Source of the DNA: Haladaptatus paucihalophilus DX253
Lineage (GTDB): Archaea; Halobacteriota; Halobacteria; Halobacteriales; Haladaptataceae
Reading direction: 5' to 3'
Length of the DNA: 64,000 bases
Assembly (NCBI RefSeq): GCF_000376445.1
Contig: NZ_AQXI01000002.1
Location: forward strand, 186,001 to 250,000
The notes beneath the pieces are model-generated. The model saw nothing but the letters and a program-made list of their open reading frames with translations. It made no database searches and was not told the origin of the DNA. Below are positions 42,586 to 52,263 of the stretch, piece by piece (position 1 is the first letter of the stretch; each line of letters begins with the position of its first letter). The translations under genes were made by a program, and so were the position numbers.

Positions 42586-43620
42586 ATGACAGATTTGAGT
42601 AGCAAACGGGTACTCATCACGGGGGGATGCGGTTCGATAGGATCGTCGCTCGTTCGGCGAGTGTTACAGGACGGCCCGGAGTTGGTTCGCGTAATCGACA
42701 ACGACGAGGGACGGCTACACGAGATGAAAACGAAACTGGGTGCACAGTACCCGCGTCGGTTGGAGACGTCGTACAAGGACGTCCGCGAGTTTCACGAGAT
42801 GAGACAGGCGATGGAGGGAATCGACGTCGTATTCCACGCGGCGGCGTTGAAACACGTCGGTATCGTCGAACGCGACCCGTTTCAGGCCGTCAGAACGAAC
42901 GTCAGGGGGACCGAAAACGTGCTTCGCGCCGCGACGGAGACGGACGTCGAAGCCGTCATCGCCGTCAGCACGGACAAGGCGTCCAACCCCGTTTCGGCGA
43001 TGGGCGCGACGAAGTTGCTCTCCGAGCGACTGACCGTCGCCGCGAACGAGAGCGCGGACGGACGGAACGTTCGATTCGGTTGCGTCCGGTTCGGTAACGT
43101 GCTCGGGACGCGCGGGTCCGTGGTTCCGGTGTTCGTAGAGCAGATTCGACGAGGGGGACCCATCACCGTGACCGACCCGGAGATGACGCGGTTCGTCATG
43201 CGGCCACGGGACGCCGCGGAGTTCGTCGTGGAGGCGTTCGGGACGACCACCGGCGGCGAAGTCGTCGTCCGCAAGATGCCCGCGTTCAAGCTCGGAACGC
43301 TGGCCGACGCGCTTCGAGAGCAGTACGCGTCGGAGTTCGGCTATCAGCCCACTGAAATCCCGACGAGGGTCGTCGGGTCCGGACCGACCGAGCGCTACCA
43401 CGAAAAACTCGTGTCCGCGGACGAAGTGAAACACGCTGTCGAGGAACGCGACCGATTCGTGCTCTTTCCGAACGACGAGTCGATGCCGTCCGAGGCCGAC
43501 GGAAACGCGCTCTCCGGGGAGTACACGTCGGCCGACGCGCGACGGCTTTCGAAAGCCGAGTTGCTGCGGATGCTCGACGACGTAAAGGGAAAACTATCGA
43601 CCGCGGAGACGGTCCCGTAG
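42586..43620 (+). CDS. UDP-GlcNAc 4,6-dehydratase-like protein (CapD/PseB type)
   Basis: This 344-residue extended SDR has the cofactor motif GGCGSIGSSL, the family word FHAAALKHVGIVERDPF and the active-site region STDKASNPVSAMGATKLLSER, where Lys replaces the usual Tyr-containing start of the motif as in PseB/CapE proteins. RFGNVLGTRGSVVPVF and DPEMTRFVM complete the signature. The family makes 4-keto-6-deoxy sugars from UDP-GlcNAc, sometimes with 5-epimerisation. It fits the UDP-GlcNAc supply genes upstream. The start ATG follows AT-rich DNA at 42490-42560. Confidence 0.87.
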   Translation: MTDLSSKRVLITGGCGSIGSSLVRRVLQDGPELVRVIDNDEGRLHEMKTKLGAQYPRRLETSYKDVREFHEMRQAMEGIDVVFHAAALKHVGIVERDPFQAVRTNVRGTENVLRAATETDVEAVIAVSTDKASNPVSAMGATKLLSERLTVAANESADGRNVRFGCVRFGNVLGTRGSVVPVFVEQIRRGGPITVTDPEMTRFVMRPRDAAEFVVEAFGTTTGGEVVVRKMPAFKLGTLADALREQYASEFGYQPTEIPTRVVGSGPTERYHEKLVSADEVKHAVEERDRFVLFPNDESMPSEADGNALSGEYTSADARRLSKAELLRMLDDVKGKLSTAETVP

Positions 43621-43622
43621 CG

Positions 43623-45320
43623 TCACCGCTCATAGACGACGACGCCACCGTTCGAATACACGCGTTCGTGACGTCGGTCGAAACCCGGCACGGGGTCGTA
43701 AGTCAACTCCCATCGACCTTGCATCGCTCCGTACATGCGATACACGCGAACTTGCGTCCGGTAAGCGATGTATCTACTATTTCCGTTCAACGTCGTTCGG
43801 TTTAACAGCTCCTCGTCCATGTACACGTAGGTATCCGCACTTGGATCGTCGAGTCGAGCTGGTCTCGGATTGTGAAGTCGAACCGTCGATTTCGCGTAGA
43901 AGAAGTCCGTGGCGATGTCCCCCGGAACGTGGGTGCTGAACCGTTTCGCAGCGGTTTCCTCGGCGGTGAGATATTGGCGTTCACCCTGCGGGTGGTCGGG
44001 AACGACGAGCGGGGTTACCAACTGCGACGTCACCAGCAGGAAGAAGACTGCGAGGACGGCGGTGCTCCGTCGCCGCCCCGGAACGTGTCGGCGAAGGACC
44101 GCAACGGCCACGACGACGAACAACAGCAGTTCCATGTAAAAGTACATCCGGGACGGGTTTACCGCGGAAACGCTCACGGCACCGACGCCGGTGAGTGCGA
44201 TACAGACGGCGATACCGGCTAAAATGGCCCGAGTTTCGTGGGAGTCCGTCCGCCGCGCGAGAACAAGCCACGCGATTCCGGCGAGCGGGACGAGTGTCAA
44301 CCCGTATCCGCGTCGGAGGACGAAGTTCACCGGTTCGCTGGCGACGGGCGTGGCCGCCTGAGGGACGACGTGAACGGTTTCGACCGACGTGACGTGAAGT
44401 GCCAGCAGGAATCGGCCGATAACGCCGACGATGTAATCCGTGATGATGGTCAACTGGACGACGACGAGCACGCCCGACAGAACGGTGAGCATCAGCAGGG
44501 TCGATGGCGTCGTCGCCCGTTTGAGCGGGTCGTCCATCCACTCCCTCGACTGGAGCAGGATGAAGGCGGAACTCCCGACGACCGTACCGAACACGAGGAG
44601 CGCCGTTAGCTTGTGCGTGTACACCATCGCAACCGTAAAGAGGAACGTCAGAACGAGGTCAACAGTTCGCTTGTATCGGAGGTATCGCCCGAAGACGACG
44701 AGGAACGGAATCCAGAGGCCGACCGCGAGCGTCTGTGCGATGGGATTGGTGGCGTAGATGACGGACGCGGCACCGACGGTGACCAAGAGCGTAGCGTAGA
44801 TTCCGACGCGCTCGGACGACAACCGACGCGTGACGACGTACGCGAGGAGGGGAAAGAGGGCGCCGAAGACGAAGGCGTACACGTCCAACATCCGCAACGC
44901 GTCCACACCCATCACGTCTCCCGTGAGGGCACCCGAGACGAGAAAAAAGGGAGCTTTGCCGTAAAACGGGAAGTCGAGGTTGACCACGCGACCCGTCTCC
45001 ATCAACGAAACGATACCGCCAGCATACTTGTCGGGGTCCATTCCGACGTAGCTACTCGGAAACAGCACGACGAGTGCCCGGTAGTAGACGCTGAGGCAGA
45101 CGAGTGCCGCGAGCAGATACCGCGTCGGAAACGACCTGACGGAAACGACGTACGCGACGAAAAGCACGGCGACGGCCCCGACACCGACGGTAAGGAACGG
45201 GTACAGTCGGCCGTTCATGTGGACGGAAATCGCCGTCGCCAGCAAAATCCAACTGGCTGCGATAACGACCACCTTGAGCGCGTCCGCAGAACGAAACGTC
45301 ACGACGGAGCGGGAATTCAT
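43623..45320 (-). CDS. Large polytopic membrane protein, probable GT-C-type glycosyltransferase
   Basis: This 565-residue protein has about twelve hydrophobic segments and a C-terminal hydrophilic extracellular domain (about 440-565, with ATDFFYAKSTVRLHNP). The first outside loop carries VGMDPDKYAGGI, an acidic motif at the place where GT-C enzymes bind metal or lipid-linked donor. No named family was recognised with confidence. It is convergent with the dehydratase gene (two bases between stops) and divergent from a GT4 gene, so a role in surface glycans is likely. Confidence 0.75.
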   Translation of the reverse strand: MNSRSVVTFRSADALKVVVIAASWILLATAISVHMNGRLYPFLTVGVGAVAVLFVAYVVSVRSFPTRYLLAALVCLSVYYRALVVLFPSSYVGMDPDKYAGGIVSLMETGRVVNLDFPFYGKAPFFLVSGALTGDVMGVDALRMLDVYAFVFGALFPLLAYVVTRRLSSERVGIYATLLVTVGAASVIYATNPIAQTLAVGLWIPFLVVFGRYLRYKRTVDLVLTFLFTVAMVYTHKLTALLVFGTVVGSSAFILLQSREWMDDPLKRATTPSTLLMLTVLSGVLVVVQLTIITDYIVGVIGRFLLALHVTSVETVHVVPQAATPVASEPVNFVLRRGYGLTLVPLAGIAWLVLARRTDSHETRAILAGIAVCIALTGVGAVSVSAVNPSRMYFYMELLLFVVVAVAVLRRHVPGRRRSTAVLAVFFLLVTSQLVTPLVVPDHPQGERQYLTAEETAAKRFSTHVPGDIATDFFYAKSTVRLHNPRPARLDDPSADTYVYMDEELLNRTTLNGNSRYIAYRTQVRVYRMYGAMQGRWELTYDPVPGFDRRHERVYSNGGVVVYER

Positions 45321-45505
45321 TTCGGTCCGTTCAGGACACGACCGAGACGGTTACGAATCTATCGGCCTGTCTACCTATCTGTCCTATATGTTCTTGCATT
45401 GATTAGAGAGCGGACCCGACATAGTTGGTTCGTCTTCGAGATGTAACTTTCGACGAATCTTTTTGCCGCTCCGTACCGCCGATTCACGGGCGCTACCGAA
45501 TATCC

Positions 45506-46606
45506 ATGAAGATTGGAATACTGAATCCGACGGTCTTGGTCAGACACCCGCAAATACTCGCGCCACGGTTAGCGGAGGCAGGACACGAAGTCGTGTTCTA
45601 CCAGCCGGAAGAGGGGCGGGGGAATCCGCCGACCGGGGAGAACATCACGGTGAAACACTATCCGGCACGCTTCATCCCGAAAATCCGCTATACGCTTCCG
45701 ACGCCGGGATTCTATCGGCTGTTGACGGACGACGTGCCGACGCTCGATAGACTCGTCATCGGCGGCTACCTCTATCCGGTGTGTTCGATAGCGGCGATAC
45801 TGGGGCGGCGGTTCGACGTCGAGACGACCGTCATCGTGAACAACCTCGTGGGCGTCGAGTGGTTTTACGGGGACCAGTTCATCGATGCGGTATCGAAAGT
45901 CTACACGCACTCCGTCGGTCGTCTCACGTTCTTGGCCGCCCACAACGTGGTCGGACAGGGAGAGTACGTCCGCGACGGACTGAACCGATTCGCGCCCGAG
46001 GGGCGAACGTCGGTCATCTCGACCGGAATCGACCTCGACCACTACGCGCCGGGCGCGACGTCGCCCGCCGAATTCGAGCGAACGGATTCCATCGAACTGG
46101 TGTACGTCGGTCGCCTCGACCCGGTGAAGGGGGTACGGAACTTGCTGGAAGCGTTCGTCGAACTGCAGGAGCGAGGGACGCGGGACTACCACCTGACGCT
46201 CGTCGGCGACGGGACGAAGCGGGCCGACTACGAACGGTTCGTCGAACGACGGAGGGTACAGGATGCCGTCACGTTCGCCGGATATCAGGACGACGTTCGG
46301 CCGTTCCTGTTGGCGGCGGACGTGTTCGTGCTGGCGTCGGTGGCTGAGGGACCACCGGCGGCGATACGCGAGGCCCAAGCCTGTGAGACGCCCGTCGTCG
46401 CCACCGACGTCGGCGGCGTTTCGGATTTGGTTCACGGTGGCGTCGTCGTCCCGCCGAACGACCCGGAGGCGCTGGCGGACGGAATCGAAACGCTCGCCGA
46501 GGAGGATCTCGCCGCCCGCGGTCGGATGGCGCGGGAGTACATGGTCGAACACTTCGACGTCGATTCGATGATGGACGAGTACGCCGCGATTCTCGCTGGC
46601 GGGTGA
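45506..46606 (+). CDS. GT4-family glycosyltransferase
   Basis: The start at MKIGILNPTVLVRHPQILAP gives 366 residues. It has a GT-B fold with the C-terminal donor domain words LVYVGRLDPVKGVRNLLEAF, AGYQDDVRPFLLAADVFVL and the EX7E-type site near EGPPAAIREAQACETPVVATD. It is a soluble, retaining transferase that acts at the cytoplasmic face on nucleotide sugars. The acceptor is unknown. Confidence 0.88.
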   Translation: MKIGILNPTVLVRHPQILAPRLAEAGHEVVFYQPEEGRGNPPTGENITVKHYPARFIPKIRYTLPTPGFYRLLTDDVPTLDRLVIGGYLYPVCSIAAILGRRFDVETTVIVNNLVGVEWFYGDQFIDAVSKVYTHSVGRLTFLAAHNVVGQGEYVRDGLNRFAPEGRTSVISTGIDLDHYAPGATSPAEFERTDSIELVYVGRLDPVKGVRNLLEAFVELQERGTRDYHLTLVGDGTKRADYERFVERRRVQDAVTFAGYQDDVRPFLLAADVFVLASVAEGPPAAIREAQACETPVVATDVGGVSDLVHGGVVVPPNDPEALADGIETLAEEDLAARGRMAREYMVEHFDVDSMMDEYAAILAGG

Positions 46607-46675
46607 GCGAACACCGATTCGGCTCCGTGCCGCGGAGGTCGTGCCTGTCCACCGAGCGACGGCGGTCATAAGAGT

Positions 46676-46692
46676 TAATAATTTAAATAAAG
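46676..46692 (+). promoter_or_regulatory. AT-rich promoter element of the ASST-like gene
   Basis: TTAATAATTTAAATAAAG precedes the start codon by 17-33 bases in an otherwise GC-rich spacer. Its composition and distance fit an archaeal TATA region with a very short leader. Confidence 0.5.
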
Positions 46693-46708
46693 TATCTGGT
46701 CATTCAGC

Positions 46709-48148
46709 ATGGACGGGAGGAAATCAGACACGAACGAGGAGAGTGCGGGGTATCGTAGCTACGTCCCATCGAAGCGCGTCATTCGAATCGCGTTCGTTCT
46801 CGTCTTACTGGTGTTGAGCGCGCCGATTGCAAGCGCGTATCTCCAGAGCGGGACCGAATGGTCGAGCGCGAGGATGGAAAACAGGACCGTCCCGCCCGCC
46901 AACGGGGTGACGGTCGTGACGTCGGACGCGTACGGTGGCGGTCGCATCGGTGCATACGGACCGAGCGGAAAGACGCTGTACTACAACGATTCACACGACT
47001 TCTACCACGACGTGGACCCGAGTGCGAAGGGGGAGAATACCGTCCTCTACGTGGCGTCCGACGACGTGAGCAAGAGCGAGTGTGATTCATCCGTGAAATG
47101 CCGACGGAGCGTCGTCGAACGGCTCAACCTGACGACGGGGAAGATAACCCGTATCTGGTCGGACGTGCGCCCGTCCCGCGGTTCGAGCGCGATTCACGAC
47201 GTCGATTACCTCGGAAACGGGAAGCTCCTCGTGGCGGAGATCAATCCGCCGGACGGCGTGTACATCGTGGACACGAACACCGACAACATCGAGTGGTACT
47301 GGCGGGCGGAGCAGAACTTTTCCCACGCGAGCGGCGGGAACTTCCCGCGGGATTGGACGCACATCAACAACGTCCAGCAACTACACGACGGACGAATCGC
47401 GGTCAGCGTCCGCAATCAGGATCAGGTCATCTTCCTCAATCGGTCGACGGGGATGAAGTCCAACTGGACGCTCGGTGCCGACGACCGGCACGAGACGCTC
47501 TTCGAGCAGCACAACCCGGACTACATCAACGAGTCGAACGGCGGACCGGCGCTCCTGGTCGCCGACTCGGAGAACAACCGTGCCGTCGAGTACCAGCGGT
47601 CGAACGGTAGCTGGAACCGGACGTGGGCGTGGAGCGATTCGAAGATGCAGTGGCCCCGCGACGCGGACCGACTGCCGAACGGTCACACGCTCATCACCGA
47701 CTCCAACGGGGACCGAGTGCTGGAGGTCAACAAGCAAAACGAAATCGTCTGGTCGATGTCGTTCCCCGGACCGTACGAGGCGGAGCGGCTCGGAACCGGC
47801 GACGAGAGCACGAACGGAACGAGCGCGAAGGCGCTCGGTCTCGAACCGCACACCGCCGGTTCGACCACGGACGGGACGTCGTACGTCGTCGCGGCGATGG
47901 CCGAGCAAGCGGTGCACACCGGGATAAATCTCCTGCCGCCGCGAATACTCCACGCGCTCCTCTTCGTGTTTCCCGTGTGGATAACGCCGGTGAGCGCGAT
48001 TGCAGCCCTCGCGTTGGCGGGAGTGGTCGTGCTCTGGTTGTTGTTCGAACTGCACTGGGCCAGTTACACGCTCTCCTTTTCGCTCCCGGTTCGGCTCTCG
48101 CGCGAGTCGTCCGACACCGACTCGAGCGACGGGAACGCGGAACGATAA
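46709..48148 (+). CDS. Arylsulfotransferase (ASST)-like membrane-anchored beta-propeller protein
   Basis: This 479-residue protein has an N-terminal transmembrane anchor (about 28-45), a long extracytoplasmic propeller domain (about 60-400) with repeated strands around SAIHDVDYLGNGKLLVAEI, DWTHINNVQQLHDGRIAVSV and PRDADRLPNGHTLITDSNGD, and two C-terminal hydrophobic segments. The words HD.DYL.NG and WTHIN are typical of haloarchaeal ASST-like proteins. True ASSTs move sulfate between phenolic esters through a His residue. It is two genes away from a sulfoquinovose-synthase homologue, so sulfated glycans are a possible link. Enzyme activity is not assured. Confidence 0.8.
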   Translation: MDGRKSDTNEESAGYRSYVPSKRVIRIAFVLVLLVLSAPIASAYLQSGTEWSSARMENRTVPPANGVTVVTSDAYGGGRIGAYGPSGKTLYYNDSHDFYHDVDPSAKGENTVLYVASDDVSKSECDSSVKCRRSVVERLNLTTGKITRIWSDVRPSRGSSAIHDVDYLGNGKLLVAEINPPDGVYIVDTNTDNIEWYWRAEQNFSHASGGNFPRDWTHINNVQQLHDGRIAVSVRNQDQVIFLNRSTGMKSNWTLGADDRHETLFEQHNPDYINESNGGPALLVADSENNRAVEYQRSNGSWNRTWAWSDSKMQWPRDADRLPNGHTLITDSNGDRVLEVNKQNEIVWSMSFPGPYEAERLGTGDESTNGTSAKALGLEPHTAGSTTDGTSYVVAAMAEQAVHTGINLLPPRILHALLFVFPVWITPVSAIAALALAGVVVLWLLFELHWASYTLSFSLPVRLSRESSDTDSSDGNAER

Positions 48149-48209
48149 GCGGACGTTCCCGCTTTCGGTCGGGTCGTAAAATTCGCTACGACAGGCGAAC
48201 GCGAACCCG

Positions 48210-48485
48210 CTACGACAGGCCGCCCGAAAACGCGCGCTGAACGTGCGTAAAGACGACGTAACCGAATCCCAACAGTCCGGCGAGCAGTATCCAGCGGAGT
48301 CGCAGCTGCCATCGCGGTCGGACGTGCGCCGGTGACGTGAGTTCGAGCAGCATCAGCAGGCCGACGAACGAGACGAGGAAGAACGTCTCGACCGAGAGCA
48401 CGCCCAGAATCGAGAGCGTGGCGGCCGCGACGAGCATCAGCCCGAGTTGGCCGTAGACGAACCGGCGTCGGTGGTCGAGAGTCAT
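48210..48485 (-). CDS. Small membrane protein
   Basis: This 91-residue protein has three hydrophobic segments (about 11-28, 31-48 and 64-80) separated by short basic stretches such as HVRPRWQLRLRW. There is no recognised family. It is in the same direction as the sulfoquinovose-synthase-like gene, which ends 79 bases upstream of its start. Confidence 0.65.
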   Translation of the reverse strand: MTLDHRRRFVYGQLGLMLVAAATLSILGVLSVETFFLVSFVGLLMLLELTSPAHVRPRWQLRLRWILLAGLLGFGYVVFTHVQRAFSGGLS

Positions 48486-48563
48486 CGGTATCGGTACTCG
48501 ACGGGGACACGTAGAAACCTATCGGCGGTCGTGATCGGCGCGAAAAATCGAAACAGCGGTGAT

Positions 48564-49763
48564 CTAATCCGACTGTGCCGGGACCGACTCGGTTTCGTCC
48601 CGAATCACGTCGGGGACGAACCTGTCTTCGTGCGATTCTATCCGGTCCGTGTGGCGGGAAAGCGCCTGCAACACGTCCCGAATCCCGTCCTCGAACGACT
48701 GTCGCTGCTCGCCGATGAGCGACATGTAGCGGTCGTTCTCTATCTCCATCTTGTGGGTTTCGTTCTCCTCGCGCGGGTTCTCGAAGTGCTCGACCGACGT
48801 GTCGAAGTCGAACTCCGACGCCACCTCGTCGATGGTCTCGGCGATTTCGACGATACTGATGGCGCGGGTCACTTGGTTGTACACCACGAAGTCCTCGGGG
48901 CGGTCGTCCGCGTCGCCGAGCGCGAGGCGTGCGAGTCCTTCGACCGTATCTTCGAGGCTGGCGAAGGGTTTTCTCTGTTCGCCCTTGCCGTACACCGTCA
49001 GCGGGTAGTCCGCGGCCGCTTGCGCACAGAAGCGGTGGACGACGGTACCGAAGTAGTAGTCGAAGTCGAAGCGCGTCTTCAGTCGATCGGAGTCCCGCGT
49101 CTCTTCGGTTTCGGTGCCGTAGACGATGGCGGTCCGAACGTCGCTGATGGGAATCCCGAACTGCTTGTGCGCGAGGCGCATGTTCGCGGCGTCGTGGGAT
49201 TTCGTGAGGTGGTACCAACTGCCCGCCATCGCGGGGAACGGCACCTCGTCGCGCTCGCCGCCGTTCTCCATCGTCGCACCCCCTTCCGGAATCGGGAACT
49301 CGGGCGCGCCGTAGACGCCCGTCGTCGTCGTCTCGATGAAATGGGTGTCCGTGAGGCCGTTCTCTTCGAGTCCCCACAGGAGGTTGCGCGTCGATTGTAG
49401 GTTGTTGTGCTGGGTGTAGTTCGCGCGCTCGCCGTTGATCTGCGAGTACGGTGCCGACGGCTGTGCGGCGGTGTGAACGATAGTTTTCGGTTCGTGAACC
49501 CGAAGGAGTTCGTCCACGAACGACTTCTCCGTCAGGTCGCCCTCGACGAACGAGAGGTTCGAGACGCCGAGTCGGTCGCGCGCGGCGGCGACGCGTTCGT
49601 TCGGGTCGGCGACCGGAACGGCGCTCTGACCGCCGACCTCCTCGACCCATCGACGTCGCCCGCAGTCGTCGACGCTGACGACGCGCTGGTCGGTTCGGTC
49701 GGCGATTCGAAGCGCGGTCGGCCAGCCGATGTAGCCGTCGCCGCCGGTCACGAGAATCGTCAT
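48564..49763 (-). CDS. UDP-sulfoquinovose synthase-like epimerase (SQD1/Agl3 family)
   Basis: This 399-residue extended SDR has GGDGYIG (7-13) and the active-site residues expected for SQD1: Thr146-148 in ETTTTGVYG, Tyr184 and Lys188 in SWYHLTK. Other family words are AAQPSAPYSQIN and CGRRRWVEEVGG. SQD1 converts UDP-glucose and sulfite to UDP-sulfoquinovose; the archaeal homologue Agl3 serves S-layer glycans in Sulfolobus. The start overlaps by ATGA the stop of a 43-codon gene, so both are translated together. Confidence 0.88.
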   Translation of the reverse strand: MTILVTGGDGYIGWPTALRIADRTDQRVVSVDDCGRRRWVEEVGGQSAVPVADPNERVAAARDRLGVSNLSFVEGDLTEKSFVDELLRVHEPKTIVHTAAQPSAPYSQINGERANYTQHNNLQSTRNLLWGLEENGLTDTHFIETTTTGVYGAPEFPIPEGGATMENGGERDEVPFPAMAGSWYHLTKSHDAANMRLAHKQFGIPISDVRTAIVYGTETEETRDSDRLKTRFDFDYYFGTVVHRFCAQAAADYPLTVYGKGEQRKPFASLEDTVEGLARLALGDADDRPEDFVVYNQVTRAISIVEIAETIDEVASEFDFDTSVEHFENPREENETHKMEIENDRYMSLIGEQRQSFEDGIRDVLQALSRHTDRIESHEDRFVPDVIRDETESVPAQSD

Positions 49764-49891
49764 GGGTTTCCCTCCTCGCTCGATTCGTCCGCCTCGGTTC
49801 GGCGGTCGCTCAGGTGCTCCCAGATTTCGGTACAGCCCACGCCATCCTCGACGTCGTGAAGATGGTGAGTGTGTTCGCGTTCGCGTCTCAT
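49760..49891 (-). CDS. 43-aa protein translationally coupled to the SQD1-like gene
   Basis: The product starts MRREREHTHHLHDVEDGVGC and continues TEIWEHLSDRR with an acidic tail. The composition is typical of a real haloarchaeal protein, with a compact core around GCTEIWEHLS, and the TGA overlaps the ATG of the epimerase gene (ATGA). I recall similar tiny proteins with a GC.E.WEHLS core in haloarchaea, but cannot verify this here. The single Cys and the His cluster at 7-12 could bind a metal. A helper role for the SQD1-like enzyme is a guess. Confidence 0.7.
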   Translation of the reverse strand: MRREREHTHHLHDVEDGVGCTEIWEHLSDRRTEADESSEEGNP

Positions 49892-50109
49892 TTGAGTGTC
49901 AGGGAACCATCCGTTCCGCCTTCAAGATTGTGGGCGTAACGGCGGTGAAACGGTCGAAATAAGGCAGTACGACGGGGTTCTCCGCCGTTTCTCATCGAAT
50001 CGTTCGGGAAACGAAAACATAATCCGACGGCCGTCGGAACGACCGTCAGCGTCGGGCCGGGCCCATCGAGCGAACCCCGATAGCGACTACCTAACCGCGG
50101 TAGCGTCGG

Positions 50110-52263
50110 TCACGGTTCCGTGTCCTCGCCCGGCCGTTCGTCCGTCCCCTGGTCCATTCGTTCGTCGGTTACGATGCCGTCGGCGGCGTCGAGCAGGACG
50201 GACACGGTGTCCGTCGAAATTCCGTCCGACGCGAACACGACCCGCTCGTAACACGTGGTTAGGTCGGCGAGCGTCTGGTATTCGCGGTCGGTAACCACCG
50301 ACTCGGCCGCGTCCCGGAGTTCGCGCGGCGTTGCCCACGGAGTGAGGTCGTAGTTACGGAGGAGATACCGACGGAACGCCGCGTAACCGATTTTGACCGC
50401 TCGCTCGTGGTCGCCCGACGAGAGTCGCGTCCGGGCGGTGTCGAGCGCGTCCAGTTCGTTCGCCGCGTCGTCTTCCGTCTCTGACAGGTCCTGCTCGACA
50501 TCGCCGTCCGTCGAGTCGTCTCGCGCGTCCTCGCCGCCGGACAGTCCCTCGTCCGCCCCGTCCATATCGTCGCTCCGGCGCGACCGCACGAAGACCGTTC
50601 CGAGGAGGAAGACGAGGGTCAACAGCGCCGCACCGGCCCACGGCAACGAAATCCAACCGAGCAGGCTGGCGGGTTTCGAGACGGGTTCCACGACGTCGCT
50701 CGCCTGTGCGTTTTCCAGATTCGACGGTGGCGGTTCGTACGCCGCGACCACGGTCGCCGACTGGTCCGGGCCGACCGACGACGGAAGCTCGAACGTCGCG
50801 TTGTAGCTCCCGTTCGGCCCCGTTTCCACCGACGTGACGCGATTGCCGTTCACCCGAATCACGACCGTGCCATCAGTCACCGCTGTATCGTTCACCGCGG
50901 TATCGTTCCGCACTCGGAGTCGGCCGTGCGCTTCGACGCGGCTACCGTTGCGAGCGGCGTCCATCGACAGCGAGGTGTTCGTCCGTTCCACGCGGAGCTT
51001 ACGGGTCGCGTTCGCCCCCGACAGGGCCTTCTCCGAGAGCGGAACCGTCGCCCGGAGCGTTCGGTTCCCGGACCGAATCGACGACGGAAGTCGGGTTCGA
51101 ACAGTGAACGTGCCGTTCGGACCCGTCGTCGTCGTCCCGATGCGCTGGTCGCCGATACTGACGACGACCGGGACGTCCCCCGCCGAGACGCCTTTCGCGC
51201 CGACGGTTCCCGAGACGACGACCGGCTTCCCGAATCGGGTTTCGTTCGGCGTCCGCGTCAGTCCGAGCGTCGAATCGACCTGCGTTACGTTCGCCGCCAC
51301 GGTGTCGGTCGATTCGAGGTAGGCGGATTCGTTCAGCGGGTGATACCTGACGGTCAGTCGTTTCTTGTTCAGGGGAAGCGTCGTCGGTCGATACGAGGCG
51401 GTGAACCGGCCGTCACCATCCGTCCGCGTCTCGATGGTTCGGTTCCCCACGTCGAGCGTGACGTTGCGATTCGAGATACGACTCCCGTTCGCCGTCGTCA
51501 ACACGCCGGTCAAGTTCATCGGGTCGAGGAAGGAGACGTGATTCGACTGCGCGGTGACGTTCAACGCCGTCCGCTTGAACACGGCCGACTCGACGCTCGA
51601 TTGCGTGGTCGAGATGTTCCGTGAAATGGTCGTCACCTGCCGCGACGAGCGGTTCAGGTCGACCCCCGTCGTCCCGGAGACGTTCCGGTACGTCGATTTC
51701 AAGGACGCACCCGACTGATTCGTCCGTTCGGCCAGTTGGTCGAGCCGCCGCGCCTGCTGTCGTGCGCGTTTCGTGTTTCCGTTCCGACGCGCCTTCCGAT
51801 ACTGCTTGTACGTCCGGCGATACTCCTGCACCGAATCGATAAATTTCCGTTGATTCTCCTTCCCCTGCCGGAACTGCTCCGTGTGGTTCGGGTTCCCCGG
51901 TGTCGATTGTTGAACCTCGACGTACTGACCGAGCTGGTTCGAGAACCGGTCGCCGACGATGCCGCGCGCCTTCTCGTACTGCCCCCGTTTGACCCGCACC
52001 ATGCTGTTGCCGAGCCGATGGGCGAGTCGTTCCCGGAGCCACCGTTCGACCGCCGCCGAATCGCCCCGCTGTTGCACTCGGTCGGGGTCCCGGTGGCGCG
52101 GAACGGTCGCCGTCGTCCGACCGCCGATGGACCCGTTCGTCCCGTTTTCGGCGACGCGTCGCTCGGGCGACGTCGTGACCGTCGATTGTCCACCGCCGAC
52201 GGCCGACGCGACGACGAGGGTGGCGACTACCGCCACTGCCAGCACGTATCTCGAACGGTTCAT
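50110..52263 (-). CDS. Membrane-anchored surface protein with C-terminal DUF4129 domain
   Basis: The start at MNRSRYVLAVAVVATLVVAS gives 717 residues with a signal peptide. An outside part follows: a helical, Arg/Gln-rich section (about 70-220, RRNGNTKRARQQARRLDQL) and several Ig-like repeats (about 250-520, with repeated VSGTVGAKGVSAGDVPVVVS and TTGPNGTFTVRT patterns). A transmembrane helix is at about 545-565, then an acidic linker and a cytoplasmic DUF4129 domain (about 615-700, YAAFRRYLLRNYDLTPWATP). DUF4129 proteins go with MoxR and DUF58 genes, which are present nearby. The function of the module is unknown. Confidence 0.82.
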   Translation of the reverse strand: MNRSRYVLAVAVVATLVVASAVGGGQSTVTTSPERRVAENGTNGSIGGRTTATVPRHRDPDRVQQRGDSAAVERWLRERLAHRLGNSMVRVKRGQYEKARGIVGDRFSNQLGQYVEVQQSTPGNPNHTEQFRQGKENQRKFIDSVQEYRRTYKQYRKARRNGNTKRARQQARRLDQLAERTNQSGASLKSTYRNVSGTTGVDLNRSSRQVTTISRNISTTQSSVESAVFKRTALNVTAQSNHVSFLDPMNLTGVLTTANGSRISNRNVTLDVGNRTIETRTDGDGRFTASYRPTTLPLNKKRLTVRYHPLNESAYLESTDTVAANVTQVDSTLGLTRTPNETRFGKPVVVSGTVGAKGVSAGDVPVVVSIGDQRIGTTTTGPNGTFTVRTRLPSSIRSGNRTLRATVPLSEKALSGANATRKLRVERTNTSLSMDAARNGSRVEAHGRLRVRNDTAVNDTAVTDGTVVIRVNGNRVTSVETGPNGSYNATFELPSSVGPDQSATVVAAYEPPPSNLENAQASDVVEPVSKPASLLGWISLPWAGAALLTLVFLLGTVFVRSRRSDDMDGADEGLSGGEDARDDSTDGDVEQDLSETEDDAANELDALDTARTRLSSGDHERAVKIGYAAFRRYLLRNYDLTPWATPRELRDAAESVVTDREYQTLADLTTCYERVVFASDGISTDTVSVLLDAADGIVTDERMDQGTDERPGEDTEP

